Shown: positions 13,526 to 26,879 of the stretch, piece by piece
How the letters are laid out: the number at the start of each line of letters is the position of its first letter
How positions within the stretch are numbered: the stretch's first letter is position 1
Assembly: GCF_020882245.1 (NCBI RefSeq)
Contig: NC_083597.1
Location: 43,192,152 to 43,256,151, forward strand
Direction: 5' to 3'
Source of the DNA: Rhopalosiphum padi
Taxonomy: Eukaryota; Arthropoda; Insecta; Hemiptera; Aphididae
Length of the DNA: 64,000 nucleotides
Position numbers and translations under genes: made by a program
Notes under the pieces: model-generated
What the model saw: only the letters and a program-made list of their open reading frames with translations
Database searches by the model: none
What the model was told of the DNA's origin: nothing

Positions 13526-13972
13526 GAGGAAGCCTCACCCGCATGTGTTGTCTTCGTCTTAATATATAATCGTGCAACATAAAATAAAAACCGTTTCACG
13601 CGGGCAAAAACCGCTCAGGCTGTATTCAAAGCTGAGCAATTAAATTATTACACATGAAGGAGAAGTTTTTGGACTGTGCGACATCGTTTTATTTTTTCAA
13701 TATCAGAACTACAAAAAAAAAAGTTATTCAAGTTTGAAAAACACAAAAATAATGAATTTTGAAACAACCAGAACTTTTTTCGTATTAGTGATATATAAAA
13801 AAAAAAAAATTAAAAACTACGTTGCTCAGTTAATTTTTTCCTTTTTGTAGCCTGAAAATTGGATTATTTTACTTGGACTACAGCTTTAGTGGTTCTTGCC
13901 CAAGTGAAACGGATTTTACTATGATATACGTTTTGTAAGACGGAAACAACACTTGCAGGTGGAGCGTTCTTT
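13526..13972. mobile_element. TIR element flanked by TTAA (piggyBac-like?)
   Basis: About 447 bp with imperfect inverted repeats of roughly 35 bp: CACCCGCATGTGTTGTCTTC on the left corresponds to CACCTGCAAGTGTTGTTTCC on the right (inverted). TTAA occurs on both sides (13522-13525 and 13973-13976), as for piggyBac insertions. The usual CCC ends are absent, so the superfamily is uncertain. No coding sequence. Confidence 0.5.
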
Positions 13973-14369
13973 TTAAGATATATAAAAGATTTTCAGTCAG
14001 CTTATTCTATATATAAAATAAAAAAAACATTTCCATTAAAATATTCATTAGTTTAATCAGACAATACAGGATAAACCACTTTCCTAAAACAAAAATATAC
14101 GCAAAAAAACGGCAGTCCACGGGACCACGGTATATTTTGTTTATTAATAATTTATGTAACTGTTTTAAAAAAACATATATATGCCAGACAGTGATTCAAA
14201 TCCTAAAAATGATTTGATCATTCTTGTTGTATTATATATGAACACAAATTTTAGATTCTAAACAAACTGACGTATGAATTAAATTTTATAAAATATTTTT
14301 GTATGAGATACAATGCAATAATTTTTAGTTTTTTTCTATATATTACGATTAAAAAAGTATTGCTGTGTC

Positions 14370-14535
14370 CAGTGATGTATTTACAGGGGTGCGGGGTCCA
14401 CTCTCCTCGGGGATTGATGATTTAACAAATAAGAAAAGAAAGCTTGATTTCATTTTATAATTTTACTATATTATGTATCCCCCTTCCCTCCAAAAAATAA
14501 TAATAAAATAAAAATAAGTTGTAAAAACGCCACTG
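14370..14535. mobile_element. hAT-type MITE with 8-bp target duplication
   Basis: A 166-bp element beginning CAGTGATGTATTTACAGGG and ending AAAAACGCCACTG (inverted CAGTGGCGTTTTTAC). Flanks GCTGTGTC (14362-14369) and GCTGTGTT (14536-14543) match at 7 of 8 positions. Confidence 0.8.
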
Positions 14536-15718
14536 GCTGTGTTAAAATTATTAAAAATTTAAAACATGATTCTATCATTTTTTCTTGTAACTGTATACAA
14601 ATAGAATTATGAAAATGCATAACATTTACCAATAGACGTATTCAATATAAACTCGATGATAAATCATTGCATACGAAAAATTATTCTGGATGAAAACGGT
14701 ACGTCAGTGTACATTATTAAATAATATATTAACTATATTTCTACTATAGTAATTTACTTTACTATTATTTACATAGTATATTAAATACAATTTTGCTGAA
14801 AATATCGCATTAATTAAATTATAAACTATTAGTAAATTATATAGTATATAATTTTATTATTAAATTATTTATAAATTATATTATATACTACACTTTTTAA
14901 TCAATACTGACTCATAGAATGACGTGGATAAGTTCGTGTTATAACTAGACAAAAGATTCATATTAATCTAAATATATTTTAAATGTCATTAATTATTGTT
15001 GTAAAATAATAATTTTAAAATACGGAGAAATTTTAAGTCTTCACGAATAATATGTTTTTAATTACAAAAAATAACAGAAGATGTTTGTAGAACAATTGTT
15101 ATTATATGCATTTTGACATTCAATATTGTTAAAATTTTAACTTTGATAGCTCGTGAACGAATTTTGTGTCCAGGCGTTTAAAATTTTACAATTAAAAAAT
15201 AAACAATTTTTGAGGATTCTCGCACAAAGTTTTTAAGCTTTTCACTCAAAAACAAAAATTGTTGAAAAAATAATAATAATATTTTCAAAACATTAAATAT
15301 TAAATATATTTTAAATCACAACATTTAAAAATTAAACTTATAAAATATACATCACTGTAAACGTTGTGCCTGGAATCTAAAAATAGAATATTTAAGTGTA
15401 TTTTTATTTTGGTATCATAAACAAATGCTTGTTTTTTGCATATTAGTTATATGAATCTAATTATTGAATGCGATTTTGTTATTTATTTAGAATTTAAAAA
15501 AATTATATGCAAAAAAATAAAACTTGTTTTTTTTCAACACAGACACAGCGAATGTTTCATCTCGTATTACGGAAAATATTAAAATTCACTGGTAAAAAAT
15601 TAAATTTTAATTATTAAACTAATTAAGATACCTATTGAATATTATATTTTTTCATGGTGTTAGTTAACACTAACAAATACAATTAGTGAGTTTAAGAGAC
15701 TATTAAGAGTTATAATTA

Positions 15719-16192
15719 GAGTCCGCATTTTTATGCAAAAACATATTTTTAACAAGCGTATGCTGTTTGATGAGAGTAAGAAATGTTTGCATTTCATAAC
15801 CAGTAGAATCTGTCAAAAAAAAGTTTTTTTTGCATATTAGTGCATATTTTGACTTCAGAGAATATTTCAGAATATTTTAGTATATGTTACATATTATAGA
15901 ATATTTTAGCATATTTCCATAATATTGGATTATATTAAAGGATATTCAGCGTATGTAAGACAATAATGTAACATAAGATATAATTATATATAAATAATGA
16001 TAAATTATAAATTCATAATCATAATCAATAATCATATTGCATTTTTTTTTTTTTTTACTTATTAGTTAGTATTATCAATATTTTTCAGAATATTTTGAAA
16101 ATTTTAAGAATATTTTTGGAAATATTCCGTCAATTTTAGCTGCATATAAACATCATATTTCAAACGTTTTAACAGAATATAAATCCGGACTC
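15719..16192. mobile_element. TIR-bounded non-autonomous DNA element, 474 bp
   Basis: The left end GAGTCCGCATTTTTATGC is matched by the inverted right end GAGTCCGGATTTATATTC. The interior is rich in repeated GAATATTTTAG / GCATATTT motifs and a poly-T tract, with no coding frame. No convincing target duplication was found, so the superfamily is open. Confidence 0.6.
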
Positions 16193-16975
16193 AACTACCA
16201 ATAATAGTATATAGTAAACAAAAATTCACGAAAATATTTTTGAACTGTGATTAGTTGTCGGAGATCAATTTCAATTAATAAATAGAGGTAAATGCTATTA
16301 AATTATAATGTATATAATCAGATTCTAGAGCTGATACGTTTTGTAAATTTTTATTTTATCTGAAGGGACTTCTGTAAGCACAATAAATGTTTGTGTATAA
16401 ATAAATGGTTCCGTCAAATCATTACTCGTTACCGAATGGTTATTTTATTATTTTGGTTTCTCGTGCAATGACATAAACTGTTGTACGAAAAATAAATAAG
16501 GACATACGTCCGAGTAATTAAATATATTATGTCTGTGGTCGTCTTGGGTGTCCTTGATTTGAATTGTTTGACGTTTTTTGTTGTTGTTGTGTTTTATTAA
16601 TGGACAATACTATGTATATACGGACTTTGAGCAGTGTAGCTTAAAGAGCTCATTCGATGATACGTCGTATTTTAACGTCAACGCATATTTCAATATTTAA
16701 AACCGAAGACGGCATGATAAGGTGCGCGTGGATTTGGGTAAGTACGTGTCATTAAGCCGCGCACGAAATTAATCATACCCGGGAAGTGGTCGCGGTGTTG
16801 GATTCGAGAGATGATGACAATGTACAAAAATAATGAATTATAAGGAATAGCCGGTATTGTTTCCCGAGTTATCATTGTCGTGCGTATGATTTTTGCGTTT
16901 GCGTCAGCTACGCTCAGTGTACGCGGAAAGTGAATGTTTCTATCAGGATAACTAAATAAATAAAAATAAAACCAG

Positions 16976-16982
16976 TATAAAG
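16976..16982 (+). promoter_or_regulatory. Candidate TATA box of gene 2
   Basis: TATAAAG preceded by CCAG, with a TTCACAGT initiator-like sequence about 27 nt downstream (near 17002-17009). That spacing is normal for TATA-driven genes. It would give a 5' UTR of about 150 nt before the ATG at 17153. Confidence 0.45.
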
Positions 16983-17152
16983 CAGAGTCGTTGTATCGTG
17001 TTTCACAGTGTTAGGGTGGGTCGTTTTCGAAGCGGTTAAATAATATTTGCACTTTACATCCATTCGCAATTAAAATATATTTTCAACTCAAAACACACAG
17101 TTTTAATTTCGAAAAACGATTATAAACAAAACTTTTCATATAGTTATCGACT

Positions 17153-20100
17153 ATGCAATTGTTTAAACTGGAAAAATATCTGTTAACTTTCGTATTTCTA
17201 GCGACTATTATTTTTACTACATGTGATTACGCTGCTGGCTTAGAATCAGTAAGTACATATTTTTTTTTTTTGTATAAGAAATTATTTAATTTAAAACGTG
17301 TGCTCGTAATACTGTAATGTGAATATCCTACATAATATTTTAAAATAACATTATATTAAACGAACGATTTGAAATTTTTAATAAATCATTATTTTCCCAT
17401 ATGACCGTATAACAGTAATATACAGCTCCAATTTTAAAATTGTGATTTATTTTACTTAAGATTTAAAACATTTAAATAGAAAACAATTTATTAGTGTAAT
17501 ATTATTTAATATGATACAATGTATGATGAATTATTATTTTTTAAACATAAAATATATCAAATTCAATTTCGTTACTATGTATATTTTCAATTTTGTACAC
17601 GCTAGTATAAATTAATTCGTAATCATTTTCTAAATTTATGCATGACAAAACTTAATACACAGCTAATATCTCTGACTTACGAAATACTTTTATGGTAAAA
17701 AAAAAATATATTCTCTATTTAATGCAAGGAAAAATCTTTTATTGTTTTTTCGATGTTTGTATACATTTATTTTTAATTTATTTATTATTCTTATTAAGTT
17801 AAACGTTATTCGTTAATGTATAAGAGTAGATTGAAGTATAACAAAGTATAACTGAGATTTGATTTTTTTTTTTTTTTGTCAAGTTACAATGATAAGGAAT
17901 ATTTTTTTATTTTAAATTGATTATTCTACATAATTTCTCAGAAAAATCGAATCATATAATAGCGTTACAGAGGTTTATTTACTAAAAAACAATAATTATT
18001 TGATCTTCGTGAGACACAAAAATTAAAAGAAAAATATCCGATTTAAAAACACAATCGAAATCAAAAATTTGATCTCGTGATTCAGCCTTATGTTGAGTGT
18101 TATTAATTTGTTACAACTCAAAATATGTGCATATAATATAACAATATTTAACAGTAACGCTATTTAGAGTTTAACTGATAATTTATAAACAAAACAATAA
18201 TGCGTATAAATAGCAACAATAAGTAAATAAGGTTCAAAATATCAAAATATCACAAAATCGTATATTATTATGTCAAACTTCTCCTAAAGCATGTTCATTG
18301 GTCACGATGTCCAAAAGATGGTTGTGTTTTTTTTTTCTATCGTGCCTATTCTAATGTATCTACGCTGATTCATAATGTCAACAAACCATTTACGTGCACC
18401 AGTCGTTAACCTACGACAACCTGAGCTAACCGTCGAGTCATATTTAATTAAAATATGTGTAGTATAAACTTTATACAGAATCAATTGTAAACACGGTTTT
18501 AATTAACATGATATGTTTTTCTTTAAAAATACGATTGAACGCATATGACCCTAAAAAGGTTCTCACTAATTCATGAATAATTATTAAAATAAACAAAATA
18601 TATTTTTAAACATTTCGTTGCCTGAATTCATAATTTTTGTATACAATTATTTGATAAATACATTGAGGTATTCTGCAGAGCGTTGGTGTTCATTGCATTA
18701 TAATAAGTAATGATAAAATACGGTTTATTAATGTTATGTTATTTTTTTTAAATTTTATAATTTTGTATAACGCATAGACTATTCTCATAACAATAAGACT
18801 ATAAATGTATATTTTCTTATTAAATATATTAATGTCACGCGGTCGTTTATAAAAATAATATCTGTATGTCAATAAGTATACACAAATATAATTTAATACA
18901 ACTGACCCGTCTACTTCCGTAAACTCTACCTATTATTGGAACTCAAAACCCACCTTAGAAGTGTTTAACAATAATGATTTATATATTTTAAAGGGGAAAA
19001 AAATCAAGGAATTTGGCTATCCTCTGATGACGTATCAAGTCTGGACCGTTGACAAATATTTGTTGGGACTAGAACGAATACCGCACAGTAAACATCGCAA
19101 TGAATCTATCGGAAAACCAGTTCTACTATTGCACGGTCTATATTTATCCTCAGCTATATTCACGATAAACAACTCGTCACTCAGTAAGTCTAAAACGTTT
19201 TAACCGACCAAAATACATTTAAAGTTTCATTTATCAATAATTATCGCATGGCTTTCCCATTTTGAAAACTAACTGCTTGTTGTACATAGTACGTGCATGT
19301 AAGGTATTTTATTACAGCTGGGGCGGTCATACTCTTTTTGGTTACCAGTGTGGTTGTAATACAACAGTGCCAATAATTTGACATCAGCACTAACGACCGA
19401 TGGGTAATGTCTATCGAAAGCTTGTAGCAATAATATAAACGTCGAGTATAATACTCAATAGCAATTCATTTTCCTAGGAGACTGATGAACTATTTGGTAA
19501 AGTAAAATTAAATTGTATTTATGAGATATAATATTATCCTGGCAATTATTCGGTTTTTTTTTTTTAGTTTATATAATTACAGATACATTTTAAATTATTT
19601 TTCTAGTCCAATATATAAAATTAATAATAAATATATAATATTATATTATATATTATATTATTATTATTATTTTGTAGGTATCGATTCGCTGCTTGCAAAA
19701 TATATTTCATTACCTTTAAAATATTATACCCAGATTACAAAATCATATATTATATTTATGCTACAATATTAATCACTGATTAAATTTAATATAACTATAA
19801 ATGTATTAAAATATTTAAATATTATACTCAAAGTATTTCCTTAGTAGTTCAGTTTGTATACAATGCATAATTTATCAAGAAAAATTATTTCGAAATATTC
19901 TATGAATCTTAAATATAAATAATATAAATAATATTGGATCCTTAATATATCAGTATTATAATCGCATCTTTCTAACATATTCTAAAACGTTGTTTTTATA
20001 TATTAAAAAAAAAAAAACTATAAAGAAAATGTTTGAAATATACAATTTATAATGGAATATATTATTTCATGCATATTTGAAAAATGTTCATGCATAATGT

Positions 20101-23100
20101 ACTTAATGTTTTTTTGCCCACGTCTTAGCGTAATTAACTTAATAAGGATAGTTTCTGCATTTTTGATAGAAATTGGATTTGGATGCGACCCAACTGCTCA
20201 ATAACTAATTCACAGAATTTTTCATAAAAATTGGAAAAAATTAACAAAAATATTACAAAAACGGGAATATTCACTCAGCGCCATTTATTGACAAAATTAA
20301 TTTAGATAAATTTAAATGAATTATTAGGAAAAAAATAATAATAGTAATAATAGAGATTTACAACTTTTCATCATTGTGTATTTTATTATTTCATAAACAC
20401 AATTACATTTTCAAAATATTATAACCAATAATTATCAGCTATTAATTACAAATTATTACTTATTACAAATGTATTTGCACACCAGTCAATAATACCTTAA
20501 TATTTATTTAAAATATATCGCAATTTTTTTTAAAAACCAGTTCAACTTTCCGCATTACAATAATTAATTTGAATTTAATATTGCAAAATATCCTTAGAAA
20601 CAGAGACTATCTAACACACTGTCTTCGCCCAGAGTTGTTTTTTAAACAAAGATTTTTCATTGAAGTTAAATTTAACACATCTATTACGGTAAGCTACATG
20701 TTATTGTATGCTGCCCCATATTCAAATACGGTTTAACAGTCAAGTCTAGTAACAATATTACAGTCGACAACTTTAAATCTAGATATGGTATAATATGTTT
20801 TCTCTTTTATGAATTATGTATTATATTAACTACGATACTACAAAAAATACATCTATTTTTTATTTAAATAAATAGTTACCTAAGTGAGCCAGTGAAAGAT
20901 TATAATTTATATCGTTATCTGTACAATATTATTCCAGACCATATTGTATGCTGGTCTAGATGTTTAAAAATTGTCCTTGCACAAAATTGCTTATATAATT
21001 ACATTGTGTAAATACGTTTTCAAAAAAATTAAATATTTATCAAACAACTCATCAGATAAGCAGTTAATATAAAAATAGATAAAAATGACCTAACTTTACT
21101 CTCGATTCACGCGACAATAACATTACACCATTATCGGTACACTTTAAATATTTGATTTATTTTGTCACTAGTATAATAGACCATAATAAAATGCATTGTT
21201 TGATTTTAGGTTTCGTTCTATCGGATGCTGGTTTTGACGTTTGGCTGTTTAACGCCAGAGGTGTTGGTCTTTCGAGAAAACTTAGCATTTATAAGAAACC
21301 TGGATTGCAACCAAAAATGAATAGCATATCATGGGATTTCAGGTATCTAATTTAATATATCTTATAATATAATTATTGTATTATAAACTTTTGTTGATAA
21401 TTAAAAAAAAAACGATTGTCAATAAGCAAGGAATATTACAATTTTTTACTTAACCACATAAGCGAAATTCCTTTTTTTTTTGGGTGGGGGTAGGATTTAT
21501 TTCAAATATACTCGTGAGAGAAAGGACGAAGTTCCCCATACCTCCCTTCAGCTTACCTTTTGAAATCACAACACAATCATAAAATTAATGTATTTATTTC
21601 TACTTTTAACCTGAAGTGTTACAAAAAATATTCCTTTCAGTTATCTATATTCTATATCTTTAGGTATAAATAGATGAATTACAATTGATCTTAATGCATT
21701 AAAGTTCTAATAAGCTATATTTAAATTATCCGCAATGAAAAGAGCAAGTGTTGGTGTAGAAGAAATAACTGGAATTATTAACGCCACTCGTGAAAGGAAG
21801 TATAAATTTAGATAGACGTCTTTATTTGATATCAATCACAATATAAATAGTTAACAGCTGATGACCATAATATGATAATAATTAGATTGCAGAAGAAGAT
21901 TTTACTGCAATCAGCGATTGAACTCGATAAAGATTATAGTGATGATTAAAAAAAAAATGAGATTATTTGTTACAAAATATATCGAGAAATCATAGTAACG
22001 GCTAAGAACTTATCAGACCTCCTAGGCGGCCTAGCACCCAAAATTGCGCTTATGTTTAAAGTTTAAAAAAATGTTGTACCTATCTTATAACTTAGAAAAT
22101 ATATGTTGTATTTTACTACTTTTTCCTAAATACGTAGAGTATGACGATAAAATATAATTAATTTTACAATATGTGCGTGTATTTTTATTTTTACCGAACA
22201 TTACCTTTATCTATAATAAATCAATTTTCAACTCAGAGTATAATATTTTGCAAGATATTTAATCTGTTTGGTACTTAAATTTAATTATAAGTTATATATA
22301 GTAAATTTCAAAATATTCGGTTTAATAATAAAAAAAAAAAAATTGAAATAAAAATGGGACTTGTTATGTAAAACCAGTTTTTTGACAGTAACCTATACTC
22401 AATGACGTCAATAACTATTAACTATAGTAAGCAGCAAAGTGTATTCTCCAATTGTTTTGATTTAATAATGATTTTTCTTCGTAAAAAAAAATCGATTTTC
22501 CAAGTTAAAATTGTTGACCACATTTTCTTTTTTATGTCTTAAAGTGGGTATTCAATTACAAATTTTTTGTTTTAAATAAAATATTTAAAATTTTAGTAGT
22601 TTTTTGTAAAAAAAAAATATATTAAAGTACCTTGTTTAAACGTGTAACAACCCTGAAAATAACCGGTTATACATTTGTTCGATTGACGTTGTAAAATATT
22701 TATAAAAATTATGTTCAGTAATAAATATCCGAAAAAAATAACGGAAATAATATCCAAAAGTTAAAATAACAAAATAAGATATTATAATTATTAAGAGTTA
22801 CTGCAATATTACGTTTTATAAAAAAAGAACTCTTTGAATAACATTATTTTAATCTCGTATTCTATAACATGAGTGATTTTAATTAATTGGTAGTTAAAAT
22901 AATTTACATGCAATTAAAAAAAGTCGTTTTAGCTGAAAAATAATTATAAGTCGATTTCCGCTACTGTGGGTGCAGCTTTATTTAGAGACCTTGGTGAAAT
23001 TTTATCATATATTAACAATTGAGAAATATTTTAATACTAATACACAAATTTATTTTTTTTAAACACATTTTAAGTAACCTTAATGGATAGAACAATAAAA

Positions 23101-26100
23101 ATTAATGAAAAATAAACTTTGTCTCAGAACATAATTAATAATATTATAAATTTGAATGATATTATTAGTATTGTTAATAAAAAAAAAAAAAAACATTATT
23201 GAATATCCTAATTTTTAAGACATAATAATTACTATTATTAAAGGTAGAGCGATGGTGATGTACGGAATTGTAATATACAATATACATGTGTCGCGTGTAA
23301 AAAATAAGTTCGTTGACCCGTCTTGTACTGTCAAAACCAACACATGCAATTGTTATAAGTTATACTGATTGCATATATTTTTTTTTGTATTTTTTTTTCA
23401 GTTTTCATGAAATGGGTGTATACGATATGACTACAGCTATAGATTTTATTCTAAAAAGTACCGGATATTCTAAATTGGACATGGTGGGTTACTCCCTCGG
23501 GACAACAATGTCGCTGGCATGCCTATCCGATAGACCAGAATACAATTCTAAAATCAACAAACTCGTACTCATGGCTCCAACGTCGAGACTTAAATCATCA
23601 GGCATGCCTCTCAAAATTGTAAAACAATACTCCAAAATCGTAAACGTAATTATTCATTTTTCGCAATTTCAATTTTTCCACGTTATTGGTATCTGTGAAT
23701 TCAAGGATATCCTTGCGCAGACGTCGCGTGTGAATTGTACAATATCAATTTCACGATGCAAAGTAAACCTAAGTAATCTAATTTATGCGTTTCAGATTTT
23801 TTTGGATAGATTTAATTTCTTTCCGTACACTAATGATCCAGACACTACGTATCGATTAATTAGACGAATGTGTACCAATCAAAGAGCTTTTAAATATTGC
23901 AGACAATTTATTGATTTCGCTCAAGGAATCATTTTACCGATCAACAATGTAAGCAATAACAAAACGAAAACGAGTAAATTCAATTTATTATAATTAAAAT
24001 TCCGAGAGGCCATTTACTATCAACATTTTCCTCTACTCCAGCGTTTCTCAAAGTGTGGGTCGCGGCCCACTGGTGGGTCATCAGTTAATTTTTAGTGGGT
24101 AGCGAACAATTTTTTGAATTATGATGTCATTTCTGTTATTAACCATAACAGAAAACAAGCTCACATTTCGCATACTCCTCATTATTAAAAGTACATTTAT
24201 AAAAATAAATTGATTATAGACCTATAAAATACTAAATAATATATATTACAAATCTATACATATTTATAAAATATAAATACTGTTTTTTATAACTACTTTT
24301 TGAAAAGTGAAACAATGTGGGTCGCGAAAGATTTTTCGGGGTAAATTTGGGCCGCGGTACTAAAAATATTGAGAACCACTGATGACTGAATATAATTATC
24401 AAAAAACTGTAAAACTTTTAATGATATTATTTTTTATTTATAACCATATGATTTTTAGTATTACAAAATAATATATGTATTAGGTATACAAATATATAAG
24501 GAATAGGTAAAAATAAAATTATAAAGATATTAGTATAACGTTTTGGTTTATTGTTCTTATTTAAATTTGATCAGGTATAAAAATTTAAGTACAAAAGTAA
24601 TTAAATAATACGACTAACATTCCTCTTATCAATAAAATTTAAAAATTACAATTACTTTAAATGTCATTATAACATCATAATAATATGTTAAATTAAAAAA
24701 AAATTTTATAATATAACAATCCACATTTTAATACAAAACCTAAAACAGATTAATACATTCGTTAATTGGTTAATTGCATATTATGTTTATTTATTTATTT
24801 TATACAAGGTTATTCATTTAATGCATAACAATCATTAAAATACACGAGTCATACATTGTGGTTTTGTTAACAATTTAAATTAATGTTTTATATAATACGA
24901 CAACAAACTAACTACAAAACAACATTTTTGAAAATTCATATCGTGTAATTTTCGCTATATTTTATTAATATTTTAATTTTTTTACATGGAAACTCGTAGT
25001 TTTTCACATTTAATTATAGTCAGTTGAATTAAAAGTAATACATCAATATTTTGTAAGATATTTTCTATTTTTTAAAATCGAAATCTTTAAAAGTAGTTTA
25101 CAAAATTAGTTAAATTAATATTTAATATTTATTTCTTATACACGTATAGATGAACTTCTTTCTAAAAAAAAATACTCTGCTCTAAAATATGAAATTCGTT
25201 GTGGTATGAATGAGTAGCCATTTTAAAATAGTAGGTAAAACTTAAACATTTTCTATTTAATTATTATACGTTTATTTTGCAAAAATGTATTGTTATGGTA
25301 GATACTTAACATTAAGCATGTAGTTATTTTTTTTCAAAACTCAACAATGACAATGGGTTTGAAATGATAAAATACCTCGTATTATGTACATAATATATAT
25401 TATATATAGTGTGTATACCTACATATTTTAAGGTGTCCTTCTCCAAAAGTGGTTTTAAGATATTTTTTTTTCAATTTAAAAATAATTATAATAAACAATT
25501 GTTTGTACTTATATAGGACACTATTTTAGACATCGTTTCCGAATTTCCACAACCAATGTCTTCTAAAACATTAAAACACATGCTACAACTACTAACATCC
25601 GGTAAGTAAAAAAACCATAGTAAATATCACGTGATTTAATTTCACCTGCACCTAAAAGATTACACGAATACGTCGTTCATTATTATTATGTTATAACGTA
25701 TTCTAAGAACTAATAACAATATCTCATTATTATATTAGCTTTAGTATATGACTAGCATATTGTACATTTCGAGACGATTAAACGACTTTATGACGTCTCA
25801 GCGCTCAGTTCGTAATATTATTTGTACCTGTACTACGTTATTCGCAAAAAAAGAAATAATAATTTATTGCAAAACATCAATGTCTTGTGTGGTTCAAGTC
25901 CATACTATAATATAATATTTTTCATCGGTCTTAAGTCGGATGATAAACAGAACAAATTGTTTTTAATTTTGATTTTGACAATAACATACTTATACAAAAA
26001 TATATGCGATTCTTAGCTTTAATACAATTGTTTTATTTAAAATTCAGGGAGATTTACCCATTATGATTATGGTCCTTATGGGAACATGTTACACTATCAC

Positions 26101-26879
26101 ACAAAAACGGCACCGGATTACGATCTATCCAGGATTACTGCTCCTACATATGTTATATATTCCAAAAACGATACTCTAGTGCATCCATTGGTAATTATGC
26201 ATATTATATAATTATTTTACAGTTTAAGATATATAACAAATTTGTACTACGACTAGTTTTTTAAAGTTATTTTTGCTGTTGCATAATTATGGTTTTAGTA
26301 TATAATCGGATATTAATTTTAGTTTTTTGATTTTCTTCTCTGAATATCTCGATTTTTTTTTATATAGAATTGATTTTGATGACCTGAAATTTAAATTTAT
26401 ATAGATTTTATATTTCAACTGATATTTGAAATAAATTTTAAAATATTATTTCAAAAAATTAAAGACTAAATGGAAATAGTATGAAATTGAGAAATGGCCT
26501 TTATTAAATATCCTGAACTCTCAAATGTAAAATCCTGCAATAAATAAACATTTTCTTTTAACCAAAATTGCTTAAAATGTATGTTATTTATAACTAATAC
26601 TTCTTACTCGACTAAAAATAGGAAATTATTACATTTTTAAATATGTGTATCATAATCATAATATAAATGTATAGATAATTATTAATCATTCATTGTTTAT
26701 TTAACAAATTTATCATATTTCAGGATGTTAAATGGCTCATAAATCAGTTACCAAATATTAAGGATGTACATTACATTGACAAAATACCATTTGGTCATTT
26801 AAGTTTTTCATTAAGTCCAATGATGAAGGAAATCGTGAATATGTACATAACAAATAAATTATTAGACAATAATTTATAG
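17153..26879 (+). CDS. Lipase gene 2: secreted acid lipase-like alpha/beta-hydrolase (8 exons, 399 aa)
   Basis: Exons: 17153-17248, 18994-19183, 21210-21342, 23402-23645, 23796-23948, 25517-25601, 26048-26190, 26724-26879 (TAG stop). The signal peptide MQLFKLEKYLLTFVFLATII resembles that of gene 1, and both leaders run into a CDYA motif, so the two are likely duplicates of each other. Catalytic features: HG at 79-80, Ser171 in GYSLG, Cys247/Cys256 in the cap exon, Asp342 (YSKND) and His373 (FGHLSF). Length is normal for the acid lipase family, and the predicted role is extracellular or lysosomal ester hydrolysis. Intron 4 is only 150 nt and has no in-frame stop, so an unspliced transcript would add 50 residues just before the cap. 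A TATA-like box lies about 175 nt upstream of the ATG. The acceptor before exon 2 (AAAG/GGG) is weaker than most and was chosen by phase and by alignment to gene 1. Confidence 0.93.
24039..24381. mobile_element. hAT-type MITE in intron 5 of gene 2
   Basis: It begins CAGCGTTTCTCAAAGTGTGG and ends TTGAGAACCACTG (inverted CAGTGGTTCTCAA), the common hAT terminal motif. GTGGGTCGCG is repeated near both ends. The flanking 8-mers do not match clearly, so the insertion is probably old. Confidence 0.7.

Larger units (their letters stand above)
11674..16975. other. Intergenic spacer between lipase genes 1 and 2
   Basis: About 5.3 kb with no gene. It contains the gene 1 3' UTR (no strong AATAAA after the stop), four inverted-repeat elements listed separately (11965, 13526, 14370, 15719) and AT-rich filler. 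The last 450 nt are relatively GC-rich and lead into the gene 2 promoter. Confidence 0.65.

Noticed and set aside
19521..19772. Tyr/Ile-rich plus-strand open frame in intron 2 of gene 2
   Set aside because: Low-complexity AT-rich translation with no recognisable domain.
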